From: Haliscomenobacter hydrossis DSM 1100
GTDB taxonomy: Bacteria > Bacteroidota > Bacteroidia > Chitinophagales > Saprospiraceae
Length of the DNA: 64,000 bases
NCBI RefSeq assembly: GCF_000212735.1
Contig: NC_015510.1
Coordinates: forward strand, 1,302,001 to 1,366,000
Direction of reading: 5' to 3'
Shown here one piece after another: positions 8,232 through 16,026 of the stretch. Each line of letters opens with the position of its first letter. The first letter of the stretch is position 1. The notes beneath the pieces were generated by a model. That model searched no databases. It had not been told where the DNA came from and worked only from the letters and a program-made list of their open reading frames with translations. Position numbers and translations under genes: made by a program.

Positions 8232-8396
8232 AATGTTGAAGAGTTGAAGAGTTGAAATGAAGTTTAAAAGTTGGTTAGTATGAAAGACCCTTGGTCTCAT
8301 CTACTTCTAAACTTTTCAACTTCTTTTCAACTTTTCAACTCTTCAACTTCTTTTCAACTTCATTTCAACTTTTCAACCCTAAACTTTTCAACTAAA
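8223..8396. repeat. Purine/pyrimidine inverted repeat (GTTGAAGAGTTGAA / TTCAACTCTTCAAC)
   Basis: Left arm ~8223-8260 is built of GTTGAA units and right arm ~8312-8394 of TTCAAC units. Between them is a small hairpin around GACCCTTGGTCT (8285). The arms are quasi-tandem and complementary. The repeat fills the whole gap between the small-subunit stop and the GMC start at 8397, which follows it directly, so the GMC mRNA leader is repeat sequence. Confidence 0.8.
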
Positions 8397-10097
8397 ATGG
8401 CCAATCTCAATATAAACGCAAAAAAGAAAAACACCTTCGATGCCATCGTCATCGGCTCAGGCATCAGCGGCGGCTGGGCAGCCAAAGAGCTGTGTGAAAA
8501 CGGGCTCAAAACCCTGGTACTCGAACGGGGCCGCGAGGTCAAACACATCGAAGATTACCCCACGGCTACAAAACACCCCTGGGAGTTTGAACACCGGGGA
8601 CAGGTGCCACTGGCCGTTCGGGAAGCCTATGGCCGCAGCTTTTTAAGGGAAGAAACCCTGCATTGGGCCATCAAAGCCGATGAACAACCTTTTGTGCAGG
8701 AAAAACCCTTCACCTGGACGCGTGGGTATCACGTGGGGGGTAAATCCCTGCTCTGGGCGCGCCAAACCCAGCGCTGGAGCGATTTTGATTTTGAAGGCCC
8801 GGCCCGCGATGGATATGCCATCGACTGGCCCATTCGCTACGCGGATATTGCACCCTGGTACAGCCATGTGGAGAAATTTGCGGGGATATCGGGCAACAAG
8901 GATGGTTTGCCCCATTTGCCAGACGGCGAGTTTTTACCGCCCATTGAGCTGAATTGTGTGGAACAACACTTACAGGGTGTGCTGGCCAAAAACTATACGG
9001 ATCGACAACTGATTCAGGGGCGTTGTGCGCACATCACCAGCCCACAACCCATTCATTTACAGCAAGGCCGAGGCAAATGCCAGCACCGCAACCTTTGCAA
9101 CCGGGGTTGTCCCTTTGGCGGTTATTTCAGTGCCAATGCCTCTACCCTACCCTGGGCGGCTAAAACCGGGAAAATGACCCTGCGACCCGATTCCGTGGTG
9201 CATTCGATCATTTATGATGAAAAAAAGGGCAAGGCCAGCGGGGTACGAATTGTGGATGCCCATACTAAAGAAATGATCGAGTATTACGCCAAAGTCATTT
9301 TTGTGAATGCCGGAGCCGTCAACAGCAACATGATCCTGCTCAACTCCATTTCGGAGCGTTTCCCCACCGGCTTGGGCAATGACAATGGCCTGCTGGGCAA
9401 ATACTTCACCTGCCACAACTACCGCGGCAAGGCCAATGCCCAGGTAGAAGGATTCCTGGACAAAACCACTTCGGGCAAAAACCCCAGCAATGGGTACATC
9501 CCGCGCTTCCGCAATGTGCTGAAACAAGATACTGATTTCCTTCGGGGGTACTCCATCGGGATTGGTGCCGGGCGGGGCACGTTTACGAACCGGGATGGCA
9601 TCGGCGAAGACCTGAAAAACCAACTCATTCATCCCCAACTAGGCAACTGGAACGTTAGTGCCTGGATGCAAGGCGAGTGTGTCCCCATTGAGTCCAATCA
9701 CCTGCGCCTCCACACTGAACTCAAGGACAAATACGGCATCCCACAACTGATCACCTCCGTAGCCTGGACTGAAAATGACGACAAAATGGTGAAGGATTTT
9801 CAGGAGCAAGTAGAGGAAATGTTCAGCAGAGCGGGCTTCAAAAACATCAACGCCAACGACACCAAGTCCAACCCGGGTTCTGATATCCACGAAATGGGCG
9901 GCGTACGGATGGGCAAAGACCCAAAAACCTCCATTTTGAACAAATGGAACCAGGTACACGCCTGCAACAACGTCTTTGTTTCCGATGGCGCGTGTATGAC
10001 TTCTACGGGAACGCAAAATCCCTCCTTGACCTACATGGCCATTACTGCTCGCGCTGCCAATTACGCGGTTAGTGAATTTAAAAAACGCAATTTATAA
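8397..10097 (+). CDS. GMC oxidoreductase, probable glycoside 3-dehydrogenase large subunit
   Basis: 566 aa. The start at 8397 (MANLNINAKKK) is chosen because upstream in-frame sequence is repeat DNA. The FAD-binding Rossmann motif is IVIGSGISGGWAAKEL (~residue 18). Other GMC features are the C-x5-C-x3-C-x2-G type segment (CQHRNLCNRGCPFGGYF, ~225) and the C-terminal signature HEMGGVRMG ... NVFVSDGACMTSTGTQNP with N-P-S-L-T. The partner small subunit precedes it and a sugar-isomerase-like enzyme follows. This matches 3-keto-glycoside formation systems (glucoside 3-dehydrogenase, LacA type), with electrons passed to a cytochrome c not seen here. The exact sugar is unknown. Confidence 0.88.
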   Translation: MANLNINAKKKNTFDAIVIGSGISGGWAAKELCENGLKTLVLERGREVKHIEDYPTATKHPWEFEHRGQVPLAVREAYGRSFLREETLHWAIKADEQPFVQEKPFTWTRGYHVGGKSLLWARQTQRWSDFDFEGPARDGYAIDWPIRYADIAPWYSHVEKFAGISGNKDGLPHLPDGEFLPPIELNCVEQHLQGVLAKNYTDRQLIQGRCAHITSPQPIHLQQGRGKCQHRNLCNRGCPFGGYFSANASTLPWAAKTGKMTLRPDSVVHSIIYDEKKGKASGVRIVDAHTKEMIEYYAKVIFVNAGAVNSNMILLNSISERFPTGLGNDNGLLGKYFTCHNYRGKANAQVEGFLDKTTSGKNPSNGYIPRFRNVLKQDTDFLRGYSIGIGAGRGTFTNRDGIGEDLKNQLIHPQLGNWNVSAWMQGECVPIESNHLRLHTELKDKYGIPQLITSVAWTENDDKMVKDFQEQVEEMFSRAGFKNINANDTKSNPGSDIHEMGGVRMGKDPKTSILNKWNQVHACNNVFVSDGACMTSTGTQNPSLTYMAITARAANYAVSEFKKRNL

Positions 10098-10232
10098 TTG
10101 GGTTGAGAAGGTTCAGGAAGGTTTAGAAGGTTGAGGCTACCGCGAGCGATTTTGACAAAGTCCTTGTCTAAGTCACTCGCGGTAGCCTAAACCTTCTCAA
10201 CCTCTCTCAACCTTCTCAACCTTTATCAACCA
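10098..10232. repeat. Intergenic inverted repeat with GAAGGTT arms and a GC-rich central hairpin
   Basis: Left arm ~10101-10133 (GGTTGAGAAGGTTCAGGAAG) and right arm ~10189-10231 (ACCTTCTCAACCTCTCTC) are complementary. The centre holds a 13-bp stem, AGGCTACCGCGAG (10134-10146) with CTCGCGGTAGCCT (10176-10188). It lies between the GMC gene and the isomerase gene and may attenuate or insulate the downstream gene. Confidence 0.82.
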
Positions 10233-10239
10233 AGCAATC

Positions 10240-11082
10240 ATGCAAAAATACCTTTTTCTACTGCTCACAATCTTGTGCCTCGGCGAAGTCCAGGCGCAAA
10301 AATCCATTTACGGGTTTCCATTAGGAGTACAAACCTACACCTTCCGGCGCAGCTTCCCCCTCCATGCCCTCAAGGCGCTGGACACCATCAAAATGTTTGG
10401 TTTTACCGAAATTGAAGGGGGTGCTCCACGAGGCATGAGCCCGGAAGACTTCCGCAAAGCCTGTGATGATCGGGGCATCAAAATCCCTTCAACGGGCGCG
10501 GGTTACGAACAACTGGTGAAAGACCCGATGGCGGTGGTCAAAACCGCCAAAATCCTTGGCGCTTCCTACGTCATGTGCGCCTGGATTCCTCACAAAGGCA
10601 ATGACTTCACCATTGAAGATGCCAAAAAAGCGGTCGCAGATTTCAACACAGCGGGTAAAGTGCTGAAAGAAAATGGCCTGACCCTTTGCTACCACGACCA
10701 CGGCTACGAGTTCCGTCCGTACGAAGATGGCACGCTGATGGACTACATCATCAAAAACACCAACCCGGAATACGTCTCTTTTGAAATGGACGTGCTGTGG
10801 ACCATACACGGTGGCGGCGATCCGGTTTCTTTGTTGAAAAAATACAAGGGCCGCTGGAAGTTGTTGCACTTAAAGGACCTGAGAAAAGGGGTGGTAGGTG
10901 ACAACACGGGACATACGCCTGCTGAAAATGACGTGGTGCTGGGAACGGGGCAAGCCGATTTTCGGGGTATTCTAAAAGCCGCTAAGAAAGGGGGGGTGAA
11001 ACATTGTTTCATCGAGGACGAAAGCAATTATGAGATGATCAATGTGCCGAAGAGTGTGGCGTATTTGAAGGCGCTGAAATAA
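10240..11082 (+). CDS. Exported sugar phosphate isomerase/epimerase-like TIM-barrel protein
   Basis: 280 aa with a Sec signal peptide (KYLFLLLTILCLGEVQAQ, cut near residue 19). The xylose-isomerase-like barrel follows: GVQTYTFRR at the first strand, EIEGGAP, and metal ligands in LCYHDHGYEF (~residue 148), EMDVLWTIHGGGDP (~182), LLHLKDLR (~210) and CFIEDES (~257). Export argues against a sugar-phosphate substrate. In Bacteroidota, secreted members next to GMC glycoside 3-oxidoreductases act on 3-keto-glycosides (elimination/deglycosylation or epimerisation). That assignment is inferred from the neighbours. Confidence 0.85.
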   Translation: MQKYLFLLLTILCLGEVQAQKSIYGFPLGVQTYTFRRSFPLHALKALDTIKMFGFTEIEGGAPRGMSPEDFRKACDDRGIKIPSTGAGYEQLVKDPMAVVKTAKILGASYVMCAWIPHKGNDFTIEDAKKAVADFNTAGKVLKENGLTLCYHDHGYEFRPYEDGTLMDYIIKNTNPEYVSFEMDVLWTIHGGGDPVSLLKKYKGRWKLLHLKDLRKGVVGDNTGHTPAENDVVLGTGQADFRGILKAAKKGGVKHCFIEDESNYEMINVPKSVAYLKALK

Positions 11083-11093
11083 CTGTCTTAAAT

Positions 11094-11486
11094 ATGAATC
11101 ATCCTGAATTTTTGGGAGAACGAACCGCGAAAGCGGTTGAATTTTGAACAGCCCCGGTCGTCCGCAGGGTCGATCAGTTCTAATTTGAAATGCTATGCGC
11201 AGCTACGCTGCCTTTTAATTCACCACGACGACACGACGAACACGACGTTTTGCTCCGCACGACACGACGCTAGCGTCGTGTTCAAAACGCACGAAGTGCG
11301 TAAAACGTCGTGTTCGTCGTGTCGTCGTGGTGAATTAACATTTTGGCGCAGCCAAAATTTAGCCTTTGTGTTTCAAAAATTTAGAACTGATCGACCCTGC
11401 GGACGACCGGGGCTATTCAAAATTCAATCGCTCCGCGATTAGATTTTAGCCCGATTTTGGCTTTTCAAAAATTCGGGATGACTCAT
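11094..11486. repeat. Four-level nested palindrome
   Basis: The outermost arms are 11094-11113 and 11467-11486 (18 of 20 complementary). A second pair is 11124-11183 with 11381-11440 (about 60 bases, nearly perfect; core GGTCGTCCGCAGGGTCGATC). A third pair is 11216-11250 with 11303-11337 (35 bases, perfect; core CACCACGACGACACGACG). The centre is a 20-base perfect palindrome at 11262-11281. Small hairpins (GCGCAGCTACGCTGC, TTTTGGCGCAGCCAAAA, CGCACGAAGTGCG) lie between levels. It fills most of the gap 11083-11520; no gene is seen there. The third level recurs inverted at 19838-19990. Confidence 0.9.
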
Positions 11487-11520
11487 GTTTAAACAACAGA
11501 TAAAAGCTAAACTAAATTTT

Positions 11521-12474
11521 TCAACATCCTCCACTTCTGGGAATGGCATAAACCACGTTGCCTGAAACAGATAAATTGAAGACCTTATTTTTTATAGAAG
11601 GAAGCAACAGTTGCCAGGTTTTTCCCTTATCTGATGATCTAAAAATGCCGCTAGGATGCCCACAAAAGAAGTCGTCACCAACCTGCACAATTGAGGCAAT
11701 AGAGAGGCTTGCCGGAAGGCCAGCATCAATGGGCTGCCAGGTTTTACCACCGTCGAAGGAGGTTCGCACCCTTCTGGTCTCCGACGTTGTATTGTAAGTG
11801 ATGGCCGCAAATCCACCTTTGATGTTTTCCACAGCGATGCCCACACCGCCCTCACTAATCACAGCATCCCAGTTTTCTCCACCATCGGTTGATCGTATTA
11901 TCCCCACCTGGCTGGTTGCCAAGAGTACACCGTTTGACTCTACCATTTTCATTGCCCAGCCACCGCTATGGACTAGTTTCCAGGTTTTTCCATTGTTGGT
12001 GGATCTAAAAAGGCCCTTGTCGCAACCGATAAAAACGGTGCCTCCGGCAGTTTCAAAAACAGTGCGTACCTCTTTCTCTGGAAAATTGGTGTAGATGGGC
12101 GACCATCCACTCGTTTCGTTTGTTTTTTGTAAAAATTGGCCAGCGTAATTGTAGGCAAATATTCCGGTCTTGCCGGGGGTTATGCTGCTGTGTGCGGCAG
12201 GAAAAACCTCTTTTTTCCAGGAAGCAGCGCTGGAATTTGATTCGCTGTGGTATATCTCATTGTCAGCACACCAATAGAATCCCTTTTCATTTGCAAAGAA
12301 ACCCTCTCCCTGCACATTTCCGGGTAGCCCTTCGCTAATGTCCTGCCAGGTTTGTCCGCCATCAGTGGATTTAAAAACGGTGTTTACAATTTCCGCCCTA
12401 GTGCTATCTTGAGCTGTGATTGGAGATAAGGGGAATTGAAAAAGGAGCAAAAAAGCAAGGTTATGGATTTTCAT
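11521..12474 (-). CDS. Secreted Asp-box (BNR) repeat protein, sialidase/YCF48-like propeller
   Basis: 317 aa. The start at 12474 gives a clear signal peptide (KIHNLAFLLLFQFPLSPITA) before QDS. At least five Asp-box motifs of the S-x-D-x-G-x-T-W type are spaced along the protein (STDGGQTW, STNNGKTW, STDGGENW, SFDGGKTW, SSDKGKTW), as in beta-propellers of the sialidase/VPS10/YCF48 group. No catalytic sialidase residues are evident, so an enzymatic role is not supported. It ends in IPRSGGC without a T9SS sorting domain. It lies alone between two large nested palindromes. Confidence 0.8.
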   Translation of the reverse strand: MKIHNLAFLLLFQFPLSPITAQDSTRAEIVNTVFKSTDGGQTWQDISEGLPGNVQGEGFFANEKGFYWCADNEIYHSESNSSAASWKKEVFPAAHSSITPGKTGIFAYNYAGQFLQKTNETSGWSPIYTNFPEKEVRTVFETAGGTVFIGCDKGLFRSTNNGKTWKLVHSGGWAMKMVESNGVLLATSQVGIIRSTDGGENWDAVISEGGVGIAVENIKGGFAAITYNTTSETRRVRTSFDGGKTWQPIDAGLPASLSIASIVQVGDDFFCGHPSGIFRSSDKGKTWQLLLPSIKNKVFNLSVSGNVVYAIPRSGGC

Positions 12475-12615
12475 GGCCATCATTGGTTTGTGAAACAATG
12501 TGGTAAAGGTATGGGGTGTCACTTGTCCTGTAGCTTTTTGGTTGTAAAAGCTTGTAAAGGATATGTAAAAGGTTTGGAAAGGAGTGATATTTCGTAGAGG
12601 TGATTGGGGTTCATC

Positions 12616-13036
12616 ATACTACTGGACCTTTTGCTCGAAGGACATGAATAGCCCCTGGCTTTAGCCTGGGGTCATTGAAACGCCCTCTTGATCGGGCTTT
12701 AGCCCAATGTCATTGACTCAAGGAAAAAGGTGCATTCAGCGCAGGATTGTGCTGAGGTCTACCAACCCCCGACCCCTAAAGGGGAGCAAATTTTACGCAT
12801 GTTTAAAATTTTGATCTTCAGCTCAAAAGGAATAAATTTCCAAGCTCATGTAGGCTGTGCGCCCCTTTAGGGGCTGGGGGTTCTGAAGTAAAAGCACGAT
12901 GCCAAATTCAAGGCAAAAACCCTTAAGTCACCTACATTGGGCTAAAGCCCAGATCGGAGGGTATTACGCCAACCCAGGCTAAAGCCAGGGGCTATTCAAG
13001 CCCTCCGCGTCTGAAAACAAAATGTCCAGTAGTGTG
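12616..13036. repeat. Four-level nested palindrome (CCCCTAAAGGGG core)
   Basis: Arms from outside in: ~12616-12631 with ~13019-13036 (ACTACTGGAC type); 12646-12670 with 12973-12997 (25 bases, perfect; core CCCCTGGCTTTAGCCTGGG); ~12681-12710 with ~12934-12970 (core CGGGCTTTAGCCCAATGT); 12764-12788 with 12858-12882 (core CCCCTAAAGGGG). It occupies the middle of the gene-free stretch 12475-13263. A short relative of the core (CTTTAGGGGTCGGGAG) is seen again at 41025-41041. Confidence 0.88.
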
Positions 13037-13078
13037 GGGCTCCATGCTCTGATTCGATTTCTTGTGGGGCATATTGTC

Positions 13079-13192
13079 TTATTTCCAGGCTTCACAACTG
13101 TGGTCATTCCTGCCTGGTAGCGTGCTGCAATGGATTGTTTCCAGGATATTTTTCAACAACTCATTATAGTTGGTAAATTCATTGATTTCCAT
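13079..13192 (-). pseudogene. Small ORF, possibly a DUF1016 N-terminal remnant
   Basis: An ATG-to-TAA frame of 37 residues beginning MEINEFTNYNELLKNILETI. This looks like the first helix of DUF1016 (YhcG-type) proteins. Shifting one base after NILE gives QSIAARYQAGM, which resembles the next part of that family, suggesting a frameshifted fragment. The similarity is short and from memory; the alternative is a chance ORF. Confidence 0.25.
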
Positions 13193-13263
13193 ACGCTTGT
13201 GTGAATTCTCCAACAGTTGTTAGAGATTTGGATTGAACAAGTTATTAAGGAGTTGAATTTATT

Positions 13264-13629
13264 TCAGGCTCTGAACTTTAGATTGTTTTTGACTTTCTGC
13301 CATTCGATGCTCCTTAAACGCTCATCCGTTTTTATTTCGTCCTCCAATTGCTTTGCGTACAATTTCCACCAATAGATTGCAGGAATGACATTCCCACAAT
13401 GTTTTTCCAGCCGATACACCAACTCATTGTTCGGGTTATCTCTTCCATTGAGGAGCCTGCTCAATTTAGTTGGATGAAGATCAATACGCTTAGGAGGCAT
13501 GAGAGATAGTAAATTGTTCCCTACTTTAATCCGTTGGGTTACCCCTCGGACGTTCTCCAGTTTTATCGATGTAATCTTGTATATGTTGCTTTTCAAGTCG
13601 TCTTGCTTCTCTTTTTCCAGGTATGTCAC
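13264..13629 (-). CDS. Putative HTH (XRE-like) antitoxin-type protein
   Basis: 121 aa if the ATG at 13629 is used. This overlaps the preceding gene by 104 bases, so a later start is possible (ATG at 13500 would give 78 aa but cuts into the first helix). The middle (GNNLLSLMPPKRIDLHPTKL and SRLLNGRDNP) reads as a helix-turn-helix: the turn plus L-S-R-L-L-N-G is the usual recognition helix of XRE-type repressors. The C-terminal third is helical and charged (KLYAKQLEDEIKTDERLR). As last gene of a three-gene cassette after a GIY-YIG nuclease-like protein, it is a reasonable candidate for the antitoxin/autorepressor. Function is inferred. Confidence 0.55.
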   Translation of the reverse strand: MTYLEKEKQDDLKSNIYKITSIKLENVRGVTQRIKVGNNLLSLMPPKRIDLHPTKLSRLLNGRDNPNNELVYRLEKHCGNVIPAIYWWKLYAKQLEDEIKTDERLRSIEWQKVKNNLKFRA

Positions 13630-13834
13630 GAATTAGAATTCGAGCAAAAAAGCGCAGCCATTTGTCAATTCGATTCAGCGCGTTTACTTGTAATCGCATG
13701 CGGCTTGAAGTACCATCATCATCAATAGGTTTGCAGCATATACCGTATTTGAACACGTCATCATCTTTTCCACGATCAATTATTTCGTAAAGATGATGAG
13801 TTTCTTCATTTTCATAAGAATTTCTGTGCGCCAT
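13526..13834 (-). CDS. Stand-alone GIY-YIG-like (Tox-URI type) nuclease domain
   Basis: 102 aa, just one domain. The pattern fits the GIY-YIG/URI fold: HHLYEI (strand 1, in place of GIY), KYGICCK (in place of YIG), then SSRMRLQV with the conserved Arg, EARRLEKQHIQDY with the metal-binding Glu, and a final P-R-G-N with the Asn. This layout is that of toxin domains found at the C-termini of polymorphic toxins, but here it is a free short protein. It starts 9 bases after the DUF4240 gene and overlaps the HTH gene. Nuclease activity is inferred from the motif positions. Confidence 0.6.
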   Translation of the reverse strand: MAHRNSYENEETHHLYEIIDRGKDDDVFKYGICCKPIDDDGTSSRMRLQVNALNRIDKWLRFFARILIRDIPGKREARRLEKQHIQDYIDKTGERPRGNPTD

Positions 13835-13843
13835 ACATCTTTC

Positions 13844-14410
13844 TTATTTCCACTTACCTAAATTACTTTTGGTTTCGTAGTTATAGAGTGGCGAATACTC
13901 AAATTCTCGGCCTGTCTTTTTGTTGTATGCCTCAGCAGCAATGTACAGAATCTGTTCAAAATCTATTTTCGCATCTAATGCTGACGGGTTTTTCTCAACC
14001 TCTTCATAATAAGCTCGCCCCTCTGCAACCACAGCACATCGCACATATAAAAAATCGTCTACTGAAAAATAATCATCTTCCTGTTGCTTCATATATGCTT
14101 CTGCATGTTGCCTGGTATCTAAGTTGAATAATTTTTCTGATAGAAAATCCTCAAACAAGTAAATTGCAGAAACTGGCATTGCTGATAAGGCATTTATTGC
14201 AGAGTTTACAATGTCTGCGCGCTTTTTCTGTTTCCAATCGAATTGATCAATTAAGCGCCAAAACTGTTCTTCTGAAAACAAACCTTCTCCATGCCTACTG
14301 CCTTCTACCTTTATTTCAACTTGCCCAGACGCCCCCATTTTTTCCTCCAGTTCTTTGAAAAATTGCAGGTTTATATCCTTGATGTTGACTCTAAATACGG
14401 TTGTAGTCAT
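13844..14410 (-). CDS. DUF4240 protein
   Basis: 188 aa, soluble. After ~45 residues (GQVEIKVEGSRHG) comes SEEQFWRLIDQFDWKQKK, the opening of DUF4240, followed by ADIVNSAINALSAMPVSAIY and a helical remainder typical of that family. DUF4240 has no established function; members often occur in accessory loci and near toxin genes. It is the first gene of the cassette and may encode an immunity or accessory protein for the GIY-YIG domain; that is inference from position. Base composition is more A+T-rich than the housekeeping genes around it. Confidence 0.65.
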   Translation of the reverse strand: MTTTVFRVNIKDINLQFFKELEEKMGASGQVEIKVEGSRHGEGLFSEEQFWRLIDQFDWKQKKRADIVNSAINALSAMPVSAIYLFEDFLSEKLFNLDTRQHAEAYMKQQEDDYFSVDDFLYVRCAVVAEGRAYYEEVEKNPSALDAKIDFEQILYIAAEAYNKKTGREFEYSPLYNYETKSNLGKWK

Positions 14411-14564
14411 GGTTTCAACAGTTTACGCTTTCTTCGGTTTTTATTCTAAACCTTCTAAAATTAAGACAAAATGATTAATAATCCTAGGTTTTTTATCGCC
14501 AATGTTATGGTCTAGTTGTTTTTAACTGAATATCAATAGTCTATGTGCATTCTTGGCCCGTTAA

Positions 14565-14662
14565 GGTGAGGGGATTTCCTGGGAAGATTTGGAGGAGGAT
14601 TTGTCGGTTCTGGGGCTGTTGGAGGGGCGGAAGAGTGTGAAAAGGGAAATTGTTCGGGAATG
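14565..14662 (+). pseudogene. Short C-terminal coding remnant
   Basis: The frame open from 14565 to TGA at 14660-14662 reads GEGISWEDLEEDLSVLGLLE then basic GRKSVKREIVRE, with strong codon-like structure but no start codon. It looks like the tail of a small acidic/helical protein such as an antitoxin C-terminus. The source gene is not recognised. It lies in the gap 14411-14685, where nothing else was found. Confidence 0.25.
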
Positions 14663-14685
14663 AGACTGGTCTCTTTTGACCTTGA

Positions 14686-15333
14686 TCATTTTATTTTACC
14701 CGATTGTTCGTATCTAAATTTTATTTGGTCTTCGTATGCAAGAATGTTTTCGCATAATGCTTCCATTTTATCATATCTTGGCGAACCTCGACCAACCAAT
14801 TTATATGACTTTTTATTGCACTTCTCCGCTTCTGGTCTATTCCCTTCCAATAAAAATTCGTGTCCATCCAATACATTTTTATTGGTTCGAAAATCTTCTG
14901 CTGTCCAAAAATTAAATTCATAGATCATTTTTTCCAATTCATTCCATTCGTCTTCATCAATTCTAATTTGATATTCTTTACAGTCTTCAAACCATTCTTT
15001 CATTGCTATGCATTTTACGCTTATCGAACAAGCTCCAACTTTTCGTTCAAATTTTACTGACTTCCCATATCCATGCGAAGAGTGAAATAGTAAATGATAG
15101 GCTTCGTGATTCAATCCTTTGACCGAACTTTCTCCAAATCTTTCAAGTAAATTTTCTTGATATTCAAATACTTCTTTTATCAATGAAGTATCAGTTGTTT
15201 GTTCTAAATAATTTTCATTCACATATTTTGAGCAATCTTCTTTTTCTTGGGATTTAATTTGACAACTAATTATTTGAATCGATATAAGAATTAGTCCAAA
15301 GTAATTCAACCATTTATTTTCTTTATTTTTCAT
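14686..15333 (-). CDS. Hypothetical lipoprotein
   Basis: 215 aa. Signal peptide YFGLILISIQIIS then Cys24, a standard lipobox, so probably membrane anchored. The mature protein is charged, with several cysteines and an H-E-A-Y-H-L-L-F-H-S-S-H segment (~residue 77) that could bind metal, although it is not the H-E-x-x-H zinc motif. No family is recognised. It is notably A+T-rich compared with the genes from 16.5 kb on, which fits recent acquisition. The IS630 element starts 26 bp upstream of its ATG, so its original promoter has been displaced. Confidence 0.6.
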   Translation of the reverse strand: MKNKENKWLNYFGLILISIQIISCQIKSQEKEDCSKYVNENYLEQTTDTSLIKEVFEYQENLLERFGESSVKGLNHEAYHLLFHSSHGYGKSVKFERKVGACSISVKCIAMKEWFEDCKEYQIRIDEDEWNELEKMIYEFNFWTAEDFRTNKNVLDGHEFLLEGNRPEAEKCNKKSYKLVGRGSPRYDKMEALCENILAYEDQIKFRYEQSGKIK

Positions 15334-15375
15334 CTTGTTTTTTTTGCTTGTGTGTAACCTAGTGGTGAATAAATT

Positions 15376-16026
15376 TTAAATAGTCGGATACAACTTCTTG
15401 AGTTTGATTCGGGCTTTCTCAGTGGTGAATTGCCAATTTGCTCCTTTCCGGAGCTGATTTTGCGCAATCTCCCAAATTTTAACTGCTCCTTCCACCTCCT
15501 TTTTGCTTTTGAAGGGTTTGTCCAAAGCATCACGTCCCACCAAAGCAAATTGTATTTCTGCCATGTTTAACCATGACCCGTGTTTGGGGGTATACACAAA
15601 ATCCATCCGATCCACGTAAGCTTTGGCCTGAGCAGGTGGAAATACTTTGTAAAAATTTTCTGGCTTGTGGGTGACAAAATTATCCATCACCCAGGTTACC
15701 TTTTTAGCTTCTTGGTATTGGGTATCCATTTGAGCGGCCATGAAATTTACCCAAGTCGTGGTCGTATGATCATCCTCAATGGTCATTTCCCGATGGCCAG
15801 CGAGAGGTTCGAATGCCACGAATAATTCCGCAACGCCCAAACGCACATATTCTGAATCTTGTAACCTACTTCCATCTGAGATCGTAATTTGCTTGTAGTC
15901 AATTATTTGCTTTGGAGACTCATCCATGCAAACTACTGGAAAGTCAGCGTCGTATGGTCTTTCGTAAACATCCAATACCTTTTCCATTTGGTACACAAAA
16001 GCAGCACTTGATTCTGCTGGTATCAC
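15376..16026 (-). CDS. IS630 transposase, third frame (DDE catalytic domain)
   Basis: Catalytic part, about 216 aa. The first Asp is in FPVVCMDESPKQI, the second in TWVMDNFVTHKP, and the Glu in TPKHGSWLNMAEIQFAL; all three DDE residues and the usual flanking signatures are present. The GTG at 16026 is the listed start, but homology continues upstream in this frame as KKAQYVIPAESSAAF. Translation is therefore more likely to enter by a -1 slip at A-AAA-AAG (16041-16035) from the preceding frame. Joined with the other two frames it makes a 372-aa transposase, normal for the family. Confidence 0.88.
   Translation of the reverse strand: MIPAESSAAFVYQMEKVLDVYERPYDADFPVVCMDESPKQIIDYKQITISDGSRLQDSEYVRLGVAELFVAFEPLAGHREMTIEDDHTTTTWVNFMAAQMDTQYQEAKKVTWVMDNFVTHKPENFYKVFPPAQAKAYVDRMDFVYTPKHGSWLNMAEIQFALVGRDALDKPFKSKKEVEGAVKIWEIAQNQLRKGANWQFTTEKARIKLKKLYPTI

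Noticed and set aside
8271-8396. N-terminal extension of the GMC oxidoreductase
   Set aside because: The extension is translated repeat DNA (FSTSFQLFNSS-type). The FAD motif is correctly placed from the ATG at 8397.
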